Positions 11,259-23,369 of a DNA stretch of 64,000 nucleotides are shown piece after piece (positions within the stretch are counted from its first letter, which is position 1; each line of letters opens with the position of its first letter). The stretch lies in NCBI GenBank assembly GCA_036320915.1, contig JAXBDG010000001.1:2480001-2544000 (forward strand), given 5' to 3'. The DNA comes from Linnemannia elongata. Lineage: Eukaryota > Mortierellomycota > Mortierellomycetes > Mortierellales > Mortierellaceae. Under the pieces are notes generated by a model. That model was not told the origin of the DNA. It searched no databases and saw only the letters and a list, made by a program, of their open reading frames with translations. The position numbers and the translations under genes are program-made.

Positions 11259-12956
11259 GTACTGTTTTCTATGTGTGCGATCGATCGACCAAGAGGATAC
11301 GCAACACAAGGAGTGAACAAGTCAAGAGTTCAGGAAAACAATAAACGAGTTATCAGTCAAACAATTGCTTTGATGTCCCCCCCTGCGCCCTTGTGTACAA
11401 ACGGAAGGAAGGGAGGGGGATGATGGAGAAAAAGACAGTCCACACTGTCCAGGGCGAAGCAAAGAGGAACTGGCATTTCACCCTTACTTCACCTCAATGG
11501 TCTTAGCCCTCTGTTTCTTTATCTTATGCCTCACGTTACGTTTTTTGTAACCATCAAAACCTACAAACCAGCATGCCGGCATCATACGTGCAGCTTGACC
11601 TCAACATCTGGGTGCCAGCACGCTCCGGATCTCCTATAAGCATTGTCGTTGGGGCGACTGTGCCTGGTGGAATTTGATCAAAAGCAGTGTGTTTTGGACA
11701 GGGATACTATCTGGTAGACAAAAAAAAGTGCTCTGGTGGTCAGTTCAGCTTGAGCGCGTTGCGTCAGGAGGATGACGAGAAGAAGAACTGGCGGGGGGTG
11801 GAGGTGGGGGTGGTACAACTCAAGGATGAAGATGAAGGATGAAAGATGAAGGATGGAAGAGGCTGGATCTCGTGCGAATGCAGACTGCAATTCTTGGGAC
11901 ATGCTCAAGGAGTACGTTGTGTCTGCGTCCACGGCCATATTTGAAAGTGGAGTGATTTTTCTTGTTTGTTCACAAGACAGAAAAGACGAAGAAAACATAA
12001 ATTAATTGACATCGTTTGTGTAATGGAATAAATTGGATATTAGTCATGGGCAATGTCGGTTCTCCGAGGAGGAGGACGAGACAGAGAATGGGGGTGGGTG
12101 ATGTGCACTAGAGATGCTACTCCTCTTTTACGTTAGCACCTCTTTTTTTTCTGGTGGTTAAAAGAGGGGCATAATGAGGATCCATGGCCAGAAAAGACTA
12201 GAGTGTTATGGATTAGGTTAGGAAAGTAAAGGAGTTTGGTTTCTCTTTTGGATGTTTTTCAGAGTACAGTGTTCTTTCTAGTTGAGGGGTGTATTCGTGC
12301 AGGATGCAAGCCAAGGTACAAAAGCACAAGTAAAAGCAAAGAAAAACAAAGATACAAAGAAGCGGACATTCACTTGGCGTTCGTTGGCAGAGCTCTTCTT
12401 CACAACGAAGGGGGTACAAACGACAAAGGCAAACCCGTCGAAGGCAATTGGAGAAGAGAGAGGAAGAGATCAAATCGCGTATCGAATCCATCAGCTCCAA
12501 CAAGGTTTGATTCCCTCCTTTTTCGCTCTCCTCTGTTTTCCCTTCCCGTCCATTGTTTGTTGTGAGTGTGTGTGGGTGTCTGTGCTTTTTTGTTCCTTTT
12601 GTCTTTTGTCGTTCTCCGATATCCAACCATCCCCAACCCGCCTCCATCCATCTGCATCCACTTCCACATCGTTATCCATTCACCCACAACAACAACAAAC
12701 AGCCCCTTGGAATTAGCTTATTACTCCCTCCTCTCTCTCTCTCTCTCTCTGTACTTTCCCTTTACCGCCTCCTTCGTTTACTCACACCTTTTCTTCCTTC
12801 CTTCTTCCCTTCCTCCCTTCACACCTCCTCTCTCCCGCTCCACCTTTGCTCTTTTTTACTTTCGACTCCACACTCCTTCCTCCGCCTTCTCTCTCATTCT
12901 TTTTAACCTCACACTCCTCCTACTTTCCTTTGAACTTTACTACAACACAAAAGAAG
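11259..12956. other. Intergenic plus CT-rich leader of HCL-B
   Basis: No gene could be supported. A short minus-strand frame near 11486-11600 ends in a basic peptide but has no recognisable start or family. From about 12530 to 12956 the plus strand is strongly pyrimidine-rich, with a CT dinucleotide run near 12732-12750. This is typical of the leader immediately upstream of HCL genes. Confidence 0.55.
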
Positions 12957-15900
12957 ATGGAGCCCTATCAACAGTTCCGTCTCGGGACAAGGATAGAAGC
13001 ACTCGCTGTCAGACGAGACGTCAAACGCGACTACTTTTACAACCGCCTCTCTGACATCCAACACTACTTCCCAACAGCCTGGGGATTCAAAGTCAACAGC
13101 ATCAACATCCTCTTCCTCGAAGACGAACACGAACAATGGTAATCGTCCTTGTCTCATTCAACCCTAGGGAACAGCACCTAGAGTGATGGTCAAAGCAACA
13201 ACAGCGTCCTTCTGCATATTCTGTTTCCTAATCGCTACCTTTCATTCCTCCTTCATTGATCCGCAATACTGATTTCCTTCATTTAGCTTTGAGCCCAAGC
13301 GGATCGCACACTACCCCAACACCATCATCGACATCGTCCCAGCCAACAACAATCAGGAAGAACTACAACAACAACCTTCTACACCAGCCAGTCTTGCCGA
13401 CGAAGCTGAGCTTCAACTTTCAGTCGAACTTGACAACAATAAACAAGAGGATATAGGCCTGTCATCACAACACGATGTGGACCAGTCTGTACCGACACTC
13501 TCTGTCCAGCCCAACACTGCAGTCACCACGCGTCCCCGACGCGCTACTTTTGGTGCATCTTCTCCACCTGCCCCATTACCCGATTCCCTTGTCACCAGGT
13601 CTTCACCCATCAGCACGGATGCCCTCCTTGACCATCAACTCCACCAGCAACAACAACAACAGCCATATCACACGACAACACTCGGTCATGAAAACAATGC
13701 CCCATATTTCAGCACTGCCTCAACAGAAGAGCTCTACTCCTCGCAGAACAATGCGCCTAACTTCGACAAGGTTCGCCAACAGCAATTGGCGGACACTCAA
13801 TCGTCGCTTTCTTCTGAGCATTCCCACGAGGTCGATGACGATGAACAGCAAGGTCACTACATGAAGGATTGCCCACAGGAACAACAACAGACCATGGTCG
13901 AGCTGGTGATGGCACAAAGGAAACTCGACGCTGCCTTCTTGCTGAACGAAGAGCTGTACGAGTATCCGATCCCAAGGCTATTTGTTCTCCTCCCACCGTC
14001 CTTTACAAACAAAAATCCTAGCGGAGAGCCACTGCAGAATTTTCGACTTTATTTTCTGTGTGAGTGTGTTGACCAATGCGAAAATCACGGTAACATCAGC
14101 AGCAACCACAGCAGCAACAACAGTTCGACAGCTGATTTCGGTGGCCCCTCCAACCAACCAACTACCAAGCCCGCAACAGAGCCACCAAGAACCAATTCAA
14201 GGACAATGGTGCACTTGGTCAAGCATAGTGGATACGAGGTCTCACGGACAGCAGAATTTATCGAAAAGTATGGATCCTATGTCCTGGGTATGCTCGCCGT
14301 CCTCAAGCATTCGATGGCGCTCACGGCAATGACAAATCCCGACTTGGGCGTATTTCACGAGCGAACCGACCCTTCCTTCAAGACGACGGAGAACATGGTC
14401 AGGAACACCATAGCCACCATCAACACAACGATCGATTCTTTGGAAAAGGCTCTGGGGCTTAGCAGCGACCTCGATACGACAACCGACAAGACCGACATCG
14501 ATGCTTTTGGAGCCTGCAAGACCTTCAAGAACCTTCGAACACTGGACGGAGCAGACCATCGACGACTGGACACGTTTTTGCGCAGCCGCAACCATGATGG
14601 GTTCCTAGGCGACCTGTACAGGATCACTATGGAGTCTGGCCGTATCAAGTGGGTGTGCTTTGAGCATTACCGGATGCTCCACTCCGTTTCCAGTATGACG
14701 TCCTTCATTGAGGCTGTCGAAGCCAATGGCGGTGCATACAGCCCTTATCTCAGCAAGGCCGTCATCAATATCACCTCCACCGCTGCTGCCAAGGACTTTT
14801 TCGGGAAACTGACTTCGCCGGCATTGGCGCTGGACGAGCTCGATATTGCTCTTGACTGGAAGTTTGGATCTTCCGACCTAGCAGCTCTTGCAAGTGCAGT
14901 CGCTCAATCCAACTTGCGGGTTCTGAGATTGGATATGAGAGACGATAAGGGCAAAAAGTCGGCCTTTGAGGGCATGTCGCTTGGCAAGGGTCGATACCAT
15001 CCCTTGGTTCAGATGGTCTCCAGCAAGAGACTTCGAGGCGTGTTCTTCTCCAATGTTCACCATCTCGGTTCTCGAGTGTCCGGGCTTCCTCAGAACCACA
15101 CCACCTGCACGTTGCAGCGCTTCCACCTTTTGAACGTCATTGAGCCCGCGGATCAAGTTCGGTTGGCCAACATCCTTACCAGTTGCCCCAGCCTCGTCGA
15201 CCTGCGGCTCGGATCGTTCTCAAGCCAGAGGAAAATGAATCCCACCTTGTATCACGCGATCGCCTCGTTGAGTCAGTTGAAGAACCTGCACATCTACAGC
15301 ATGGACACAGGTTCGCCAGATGGCAACGTTTCGGGCGACACGACAAAGTGGGAAGACGTCTCCCTCTCCACTGAAGCTCTGAAGGGTCTAGTCAGCACGG
15401 GGTATGAAATGAATCGCGCCCAACTCGAGGGCCTCATTCAAGCGTCGTCGGGAATCATGGAGGTGCTGGTCTTGGAGTTTACCGAAAAGCGATTGAAGGT
15501 TGTGGAGCTGTCACCTGCTCACTACCAAAACCTTGCCAGCGTGTCCCAGCGCCAATCGCTCACCGCACTCAGCCACGCAACTCGCCCATTCTCCAAGTTG
15601 ACACATCTCCACCTGGGAACAGGAATCACCGCCGCTTCGATCGAGTTACTGGCCTCGGTTGTCTGGAACTTGAGTCTTGTCCACTTTGGCGCTGATGAGC
15701 ACTCCAAGCGGCTCCTCAAATACGTCAACTTTGCATCCCTCAAGTCGCTGAGTCTGACAGATCTCACCGAGGACGACATGCAGCCGCTCTTTGAGACCTT
15801 TTTGGACGAGAACCGCCCCTGCCAACTCGACCGGATGGACCTCAAGATGACTGGCCAGATCCAGATCGTGCCGGATCTGCTTCACAAGATCTCACTGAAG

Positions 15901-16245
15901 CGACTGGAGCTGATTGAGATTCCTAATGAAGGCATGTCCAAAATCATGCCGATCCTGAACCTCAGCCGGCTTGAGGTATTGTCGGCTCAGTTCCGTGATG
16001 AAGCTGGATATGATAGAGTTAATGGCTACTACGACTATATCGAGTCTGCGTTGGCGGCGCGGGTGAAGCAGTTGGGGGATAACTTTTTGCTTCAGTGCGA
16101 GAAATTGAGCCCGGTCCCGTCAAACACTTTGAGTGCGAGATTAGAGGGAAGTGAGCATCGACTGAAAACGCAACATATTGTGTTTGTCAAGCGGGCTGAA
16201 TTGGATAAACAACATTGGCATTCCATTCTGTCCACTGTCTTTTGA
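12957..16245 (+). CDS. HCL family member B (header-core-LRR protein)
   Basis: Exon 1 is 12957-13138 and exon 2 is 13287-16245 (148-nt phase-2 intron), 1046 aa, with no lesion. The header is MEPYQQFRLGTRIEALAVRR to FEPKRIAHYPNTIIDIV. A long Gln/Asn/Ser-rich linker with a poly-Gln patch follows, in place of the usual regular coiled coil. The core is NEELYEYPIPRLFVLLPPS, FRLYFLCECVDQC and KHSGYEVSRTAEFIEKYGSYVLGML. A helical segment, DHRRLDTFLRSRNHDGFLGDLYR, and about 500 residues of LRR-like sequence follow (LASLSQLKNLHIYSM, FASLKSLSLTDLTEDDM). The tail is QHWHSILSTVF, the most diverged in the family. AATAAA lies six bases after the stop. It is the most divergent intact long copy, so probably an older duplicate. 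Function is unknown. Confidence 0.87.
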
Positions 16246-16929
16246 CCACAAATAAACGCATATTTTTTCAATACTTCTTGTCTTCTGATACTGATATTCC
16301 TGGCAATATAATTGTGACCAATTCAACAACTCTACCACATGCCGTCCTTTTACAAAAAGGTCAAGTTCTCGCGAGGAATTATTTTTTCGTTGTTCTTTGT
16401 ACATGTTGGCATGCGTGAACGATCCCTTTTCCGCCGTTGGAATGAAGAGTCCGAATCCCTTTATTTTTCGCTAGATTGAAAAGTCTGAATGCTCATTTTT
16501 TTTAAACAGTTGGACTGAAAAATCAAAAATCTAATTGCTTTTTCATGGCTCGACCCATGCCCCTCAAACCATATTTCCAATGTCTCTCAATCCCGTCTCC
16601 CTTGACCCATTAAATATGTTCACCCACAACAGTATTCGCTCGAACTCATACATTATTGTTGCATGTATCAGTTGCTGATCGTACCTGGATCGTACCTGGA
16701 TCGCACCTGACTGGGCGAGAAATGAGAGTGCTAACTCTCTGGTAGCGAACGACCTGCAAGGATACCCCGTTAAGATAATAAACAAGGATGCCAAGCGTGA
16801 GAGCATAAAAAGGCAGGGTTAGCACATAGGCGGGATGGATGCTTCTTGATCAGGGAACTGAACAGAACAACGTACGCTGTTTTCTGAGCCCATCCCATGT
16901 GAGCATGATGGCTTTTTTCCTTCTTTGTT

Positions 16930-16960
<31 letters not shown>

Positions 16961-17163
16961 CATTAACCCGTTCCCTCTCTCCAACTTTTTGATCTCTCTT
17001 CACACTTCTGTCCCCCAAACTCATTCCTCATTGCCATTCATTCATTCTCTTTTTGAAATCGCCAACCTTCATCATCTCACCGAAGAAGAATACAATAGCA
17101 CGGAAACAAACACATAGCAGCAACAACACCTCCGAACCCCTTTCGTGCTGAGACACATAATAG
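16246..17163. promoter_or_regulatory. Intergenic and promoter of HCL-C
   Basis: The first 300 bases are the 3' region of HCL-B, with AATAAA at 16251-16256. No gene is supported. From about 16915 the plus strand has a long T run (16932-16960) then CT-rich sequence with CATTCATTCATTC. This resembles the leaders of the copies at 24772 and 54776, suggesting the promoter was duplicated with the gene. Confidence 0.55.
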
Positions 17164-20100
17164 ATGACACCCTGCCAGCGCTTCCGACAAGGAGAAAAAG
17201 AAGAGTCGCTTGCGGTCCGAAAGGACAAGCACACGGGCGATCTCTACAGCCGCATTACAGATATCCGGAGGACCTTCCCTGACGCCTTACGGTTCAAGGT
17301 CAATGGTGTTGTTTTGAACTTTCTGGAGGACGATAACGAGCAAGAGTAAGTTGAGGATATTATGACCAAGGGGATTGCGAAAAATCGCGATAGAAAATGG
17401 CCATTAATAATACCCCCTTTTTTTGGTCACAAAGGTATGAGCCCAAGAGGATCGCCCACTACCCTGACGACATCATCGAAATCGTTGTCGCCAGTCTTGT
17501 TCCTGCATCGTCGAGTTCTCTATCCAGTACATCATTATCCCAGACCATTAGCGGATTATCGAACGCCCCGTCACAATTGCTCTCAACAGACAACATTGAC
17601 CTCGCTGTGTCGAACCTTTCCTTGCAGTCTTTGCCTCCTCCAACATCAACCGCCCTTGTTCCTTCCACCTCGCAACCCCTCTCATCCTCCTTGGCGTCTC
17701 CCAGCCTTGCTGCTCTGAAAACAACATCCCTCGCTCGTCCCATGGCTATGCTCTCGACAATGGCATTGGACATATCACAGATTCAGCATCAACTCACACA
17801 ATCCGCCGACCAGCAGTCAACTCACCACCAACAACTTCTGGAGCAGCTAATCCATTTGGTCGCTCAGCAGAATGAAATGCTACCGGAGCAGGCAGCCTCA
17901 AAGGAGAGGGAGGAGCAGATGCTGAGAGAGCAAGCCGAATCCAAGCTGAGAGAGGAGCAGATGTTAAAGATGCATCAAGAGACGATCGACCGATTGATTG
18001 TCAACCAGCAGCGAGTTGATGCTGTCCTTGTCCAAAACTACGAGCTGCATGAATACCCGATCCCTAGACTCTTTGTCGTGCTTCCGGACTCGTTCAGCGA
18101 TTGGGACCCCAGAAACTTCTTGATGGAGCGATTTCGTTTGTACTTTCTTTGCGAGTGTGGCGATAACTGTGAGTCAGGAGTACGACACGGGTCAACCTCG
18201 GGTCAGCTCAGCATCACCGCCGCAGCTACTACTTCACCAATCCCTGTCAAGAACAGCATCCATCTCGCCAAGCATGAAGGGTACGAACTCTCCCGACCGA
18301 CCGAGTTCTTTGACCAATATGGGCCGTATGTCCTAGGGATGCTAAGGATCCTTCAGCATTGCCTAGCGGTCGCAGCTGTAGCTGCTCCTATTGCGGCTCT
18401 GGCTGACGGTGGCCTCAAGGAAATCATGGATGGCGTCAAGTCGATCTCGGAGAGCACCATTGAGGCAGTCGATATGTCGATCAACATTCTGCAGGCTAAG
18501 CTGAGTGACGCAGACGTCGTCGACGGACATGAAAGGACCGCGGTCAAGGGTCAGGAGCACAACCCCATGTTTGAGAACCTTGCCGCACTCGAAGGAGCTG
18601 ATCTTCGACGACTCGGCACCTTCTTGCGCAACAAAGATAAAGACAAGATCCTAGGCAATCTTTACCGGATCACGACTGAGCAAGGGCACGTCAAATGGGT
18701 CTGTTTCGAACACTACAAGGAGACCTACCGTCACACAGCTATGTCATCGTTTGTTCAATCTGTTGAGGCAGCCGGTGGCACCTACGATCCTCACCTCGGC
18801 CAGGTTGCGATCAGCCTCAAATCTGGAACCGCCTCCAAGGACTTTTTCCGCCGACTTTCCACTCAAGCCCCAGCCGTACAGAGCCTGGATGTCGCCCTCG
18901 ATTGGGACTTTAAATCCACAGATCTCGCCACGTTCGTCGATATGGTGGCCAAATCGAATGTCAAGGTCGTGAAGCTAGATCTGCAGGACGATCACACTTC
19001 GAACGCTACCATTGCATCCATGCGACCCGGCAAGGGACGCCACCACTCTCTCCTCGGTCTTCTATCCAACACCAAGATTCGGAGTCTGCAACTCTCCAAT
19101 ATATATCTCCTCGGAACTCGTACGTCAAACCTGCCTTCCAGCTTTAGCGCGTCGTGGCTTCAGAGCCTCCGCTTTCACGGAAAAGTCAACGAGGACGACA
19201 GACGTCGGTTGACCAACATCATATCGCATTGCACTGGGCTGGTGGAACTAGCACTCATCTGTCACAACGAGGCCTCCATGGACTTAAGCCTGCATCAGGC
19301 CGTATTCAACTTGCGGACTGCAAGGCGTTTACATCTGAGTGGCTGGATCCGAGACAAGAGGACCAATGAAAACTGGGAGACCGTAATGGGCGATCGTGGG
19401 CCGATGACGGAGCTAATTTGCCCCGTAATGTTCGAGGATCACCGGTTCTTGACCAAGACCATTCGACAATCAGGCTCCGCTCTCAAGGTCCTTGTACTCT
19501 ACATGTACACCTGGGATCACTTGTATATCACCCCTGAGACTCCATCACCCATATCGCACCTTGCTGGACCTGAGGGGTCCCCCTCTGAGTCACCCTCCCT
19601 TCCCTATCACCTGTCTTCGCTCACCCATCTCGATATCCAAGTGCGATTGTCGGATTCATCACTGGAGTTACTGTCAACTGTCTTACCACGCCTGGAGCTG
19701 ACTCACTTCGGATGCGACAGGCGCTCACAGATACTAATCCAGCACTGCAACCTCACGACCCTAAAGTCACTCTCCATACTGGATTCCAAAGACAACGAAC
19801 TGGAGTTTATGTTGGATACGATGGTTGACGGGACTACTACTCGTTCTTGGGGCGGACTGGAGCAACTGTTCATCCATAGAATGCGATCAGGCAATGCTTC
19901 TCTCATCCGATTCTTACAATGCGTCCGACCAACTCGACTGTATCTGGATGGCTTCAACAACGTGTCTTTAGCGCTGGTACTCGATCGCGTAGATTTCTCC
20001 AAACTTGAAAAAGTGTCCATTCGTGACTCACATTACTTTGACACAACGGAGCAGCTTCTTGCGAGGAGGACCAATGAGTTCACCAAGTCCTTGTTCTTTT

Positions 20101-20273
20101 ATCTTGACAACGCTTCTTCGAATACCTACATTGCAAGTGGTGGTAAACCTAGGGTCTCGGAGGGATCTCCAAAGGCGCTTCCTCGCCATCGTGTAAAACT
20201 CATGGACGAAGTTGACTTTCAAGAGCATCATTATCGCTTCTTGCAACCCATTCTTCCGGTTTACACATTTTGA
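17164..20273 (+). CDS. HCL family member C (intact header-core-LRR protein)
   Basis: Exon 1 is 17164-17345 and exon 2 is 17435-20273 (89-nt phase-2 intron), 1006 aa. The header is residues 1-75 (MTPCQRFRQGEKEESLAVRK to YEPKRIAHYPDDIIEIV), then a Ser/Thr/Pro linker. A coiled coil at about 185-260 has repeated EEQMLREQAESKLR units. The core is at about 262-365 (NYELHEYPIPRLFVVLPDS, FRLYFLCECGDNC, KHEGYELSRPTEFFDQYGPY), followed by a hydrophobic helical stretch LAVAAVAAPIAALA near 375. GADLRRLGTFLRNKDKDKILG is near 445, LRR-like repeats run about 470-960, and the tail EHHYRFLQPILPVYTF ends the protein. No signal peptide is visible, so it is probably cytoplasmic. This is the best reference copy in the window. 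Its header exon has a 95%-like relic at 2476-2777. Confidence 0.88.
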
Positions 20274-20500
20274 ATGCCATCTTTCTTCTCCCCCCTCCCC
20301 CTCTATCCCTCCCCTAATTTTCTTTTCATCTTTATTCTTTACATTCTCTTCTTTTACTACTCCTTGACCAGCAATGATTTGGAACTCATTGTTACAAAAT
20401 GATGTGGTGGCTAGGCAGTGGCGGCGATGCCTTGGTTTAGCAGTCCCCCCCCTAGTAGACTAGTATTAGTAGTGCGCCGAGCTCTTTCATCTGCTCCTTG

Positions 20501-20638
20501 TCCTTTTACACAGAAGCAGAATTGACAAGAGTTCCTTTGGCGCCCTGCAGGTACTTAACCCTTCCCCATCAATATTATTAATACAAGGTCCTTTTACACA
20601 AGAGCAGAATTGACAAGAGTTCCTTTGGCGCCCTGCAG
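20501..20638. repeat. Spaced 50-bp direct duplication
   Basis: Units at 20501-20550 and 20589-20638 begin TCCTTTTACACA and end CCTTTGGCGCCCTGCAG. They differ only around AGAAG/AAGAG in the middle. The offset is 88 bp. Confidence 0.9.
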
Positions 20639-21398
20639 TCGTGTATTATTTTAGGATCCCACTATTACTACGCTACCACAACCCCTCCACCCCCGTACCA
20701 ATTGAGGACTTAACAACGGTCTTATCACTCTGGCCAGGACCTCTCCCCTGAGTAACATCATTAATAAAGCATCTTTAAAAAACAGATCTTACCACAGCAT
20801 ATATTTATTTTGTAAGGTAAATAAATAAAATCATACAAAAAAAGGAAGGAGATGGTATAGTTATGCACAGTTACGAGATATTCACCAAAAAAAGAAAAAA
20901 AGACGACCCAAACAACCTAACCCGACAACAGGAAACTCTGCTTCTTCTTGAGAGACCAACCCGAAACAACAGACCATAGAAGCACCAACCTTAGGTGCTT
21001 TTATACCAGAGCCAGGGCCAGGAAAATCACCTAACTCGGATCTCAGAGTATGCACAAGCCGTTGTGGTGACATGCCCTCCGCCACCTCCTCCTAACCCTG
21101 CATTAACAGCTGGAAGCATCGTGAGTCGTTCCAGCCGCCCTCCTCTTCCTGTATTAGCACCAGAATCAGAATCGGCGCTGGTTTCAACATTTAGTATTTT
21201 TTTTTTTTTTTTTTGCTAATGAACCTTCGCAACATACTGTCGACACCAACCCTAGCAAGAATCACCAACAAAAAAAATTAAACCCGTATGAAAAAGGATT
21301 CAATATCTTCTTGCTGTCTCCCCTGCAGACCGAGCACCTAATCAGCAACGCCCCTCCATGCAACGCAAGCAAACTCCTTCAGAAAGGTGAATTTGATA

Positions 21399-21498
21399 TT
21401 CCTCTGTGAACGACGAGGGTTCTCGTCAGAACTGCTAAGGAAGACGAATTCCTCTGTGAACGACGAGGGTTCTCGTCAGAACTGCTAAGGAAGACGAA
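21399..21498. repeat. Perfect tandem 50-bp duplication with internal hairpin
   Basis: Units at 21399-21448 and 21449-21498 are identical by eye. Each contains GACGAGGGTTCTCGTC, a 6-bp stem around a 4-base loop. Confidence 0.92.
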
Positions 21499-22432
21499 GG
21501 CAATCGATCCAGGCCTCTATACTTGACGACCTAGAATTAGTTGATTCATTTGCTGCACTAAAGTCGAAGAACGAATAAAAAAAATAGGAAAGGAAGATGT
21601 GGTCAACACGATGCTAAAAAGGAGCGGTTGGAATGATGGGATTAGTTGTGTAGCGTGTGCTGTGTTTATGGTTTGAGTGTACGTAGATGCATGGGGGTGG
21701 AGTTGGTGGTGGTTATAGGAAAGAGCAAAAAAAAAAAAAAAAAAAACCAACGAACTTATCATGCAGGCGTGCATGTGAGGAAAGAAGCTGACAACAGAAC
21801 AAAATAACAAGCACAAGGACAAAGAGGCTCTCAGTACGTCTTCGTGTCCTTGGGGCATACCAAACAAGAAAAATGTTCACACGGGAACCTAGAACATCAA
21901 TGGATTTTAAACAAAACAGAGAGATACATTTAGGACCGTGCTGTTTTTTGCTTTTTTTTTTTTTTTTTTTTTTTTACTTTCTGCTTCCGTTTATTCCACC
22001 GGTAATGGAGTGCACTTTCGCTCTGACCATTCTACTTTTTTTTCGCAGAAGGGATAACGTTGGTGGAAAAAGATGTTCAATAGAAGATCGATACTCCTGA
22101 TTAGTTACTACGCTAGCAAGAAGTAACCCTCGGGTCAATGTTATGCACATAGAAGAGATGTATCTCGTTATTCGCCATGCCTTGGAATCACGAATTATGC
22201 AAACAAAAGAATCTAGGGGGTGAGATTTGAAATCTTAAATATGCGTATCATTTCAAGAAAAAACCACACAGACCAACAAGCAGAGGAGGGAGGGGGAAAT
22301 GACGTTGCTCTTATTCCTCAGCATGCGTCCGTCTCTCCTTTTCTTTGAAAATCCAATTGCGTTGACAATGAGATGGAGAGTATTTAGTCTGGGTCACCGA
22401 CCTTAACATGTTGCCTGGATCATTACCCCCTT

Positions 22433-22447
22433 CCCCCCCCCCCCCCC
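22433..22447. repeat. C15 homopolymer
   Basis: Fifteen consecutive C, just after a separate C5 and TT. It lies about 370 bp before the SET-domain gene. Confidence 0.93.
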
Positions 22448-22817
22448 AACGTGTCAATGCAAAAATGTTTAAAAGCAACACACCGTTCCGTTCGCAGCAC
22501 TTCAAACCTCACCACAGACAACAACCCCGTTCGATTACACAACTCACACTTTAACCACACCGCCCACTTTGACAAAGCGTTTCTTTACCTCCTACCCTAC
22601 CAAGAAAAGCGACTCTCAGTAAGTGCCACTCGATAAATGTAAACGCAACAAACTCGAGAGTAAGACAAGGAGACATGGGCCATTGGCGTACTGATAGGAG
22701 ACAACGTTACAAAGGAGCAAACAGTCAAGAGGTTCTAACTAACGAACGAACTGCTCGAACCTCACTTTTTTCATAGACGTACAGGAAGCAAGGATATTAC
22801 ATACGAGAAGGAACACT

Positions 22818-23369
22818 ATGTTGACGGACAGCCACCCCCAGACAGACAAGGTTCCAAACTCGGAAGAAACTATGGAGTTATCCGCTGAGAAAAGGATCTT
22901 CCCATGCAAGTCGCTCATCAAAGGCGTTATCAGTCACGGCCGCCCTTATCCAACCTCTCCTATCGATGTCCCCTACGGCAAGGGCCTCATCGCCACCCAG
23001 GACTGCCCTGTTGGAACAGTGCTGGAGAAGTTCGAGGGACCCGTGGTAGAGTACTCAGAGCTCGGATCGGACGATATTATCTACGCACTCAACTTTCTGC
23101 AGGATGGTCAGTGGAAGTGGATGATAGCCCCGACGCCCGCGATCTATGCCAATCATAGCTGTCGACCCAACTCGACAATCAATAACAACCAGGAGATTGT
23201 CGCCATCCGACCGATCAAGGCTGGACAGCATGTTGTTTTTGTGTACAACTATGGAACGGCTGAGGACAAGTGGGATCCAATGTGGACGTTCCATTGCCAG
23301 TGTGGTGCAAAGAAGTGTCAGGGGTTGGTCAATGGATACAGACCATGGGTGCCATTGTATGATGAATAA
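22818..23369 (+). CDS. SET-domain lysine methyltransferase-like protein
   Basis: The product is 183 aa in a single exon. Family knowledge: SET enzymes transfer methyl groups from S-adenosylmethionine to lysines of histones or other proteins. Seen here: GKGLIATQDCPVGTVLEKFEG near 55-75 fits the N-terminal SET strand, and YANHSCRPNSTI near 112-123 contains the hallmark NHSC-PN motif. GQHVVFVYNYGTAEDKW near 137-153 supplies the catalytic-type Tyr, and FHCQCGAKKCQG near 160-171 fits a Cys-rich post-SET. The protein is short and lacks extra domains. An alternative start is the ATG at 22872, which leaves the SET domain whole. AATAAA overlaps the stop codon. It sits between HCL genes without obvious connection. 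The substrate is unknown. Confidence 0.85.
   Translation: MLTDSHPQTDKVPNSEETMELSAEKRIFPCKSLIKGVISHGRPYPTSPIDVPYGKGLIATQDCPVGTVLEKFEGPVVEYSELGSDDIIYALNFLQDGQWKWMIAPTPAIYANHSCRPNSTINNNQEIVAIRPIKAGQHVVFVYNYGTAEDKWDPMWTFHCQCGAKKCQGLVNGYRPWVPLYDE

Larger units (their letters stand above)
20274..22817. other. Intergenic region rich in short duplications
   Basis: No gene is supported across 2.5 kb. It holds a spaced 50-bp duplication (20501/20589), a tandem 50-bp duplication (21399-21498), long T or A runs (near 21197, 21728, 21953) and a C15 run (22433-22447). A Gly-rich minus-strand frame near 21060-21190 lacks a start or a recognisable domain. Confidence 0.6.

Noticed and set aside
11486..11608. 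Minus-strand short frame MMPACWFVGFDGYKK... ending in a Lys/Arg-rich peptide
   Set aside because: Only 33 residues, no recognised family and no supported upstream exon; it could be the last exon of a missed small gene, but evidence is too thin.
12553..13054. Long Ser/Leu/Phe/Pro-rich plus-strand reading frames
   Set aside because: They reflect the CT-rich leader of HCL-B and have no domain; the true start is 12957.
20530..20640. TTTGGCGCC as a retrotransposon primer-binding site
   Set aside because: No flanking long terminal repeats or reverse-transcriptase sequence; the match is too short.
20940..21190. Gly-rich minus-strand frame with GLGGGGGGHVTTTACAYSEIR
   Set aside because: No start, short, beside an A/T run; no recognisable domain.
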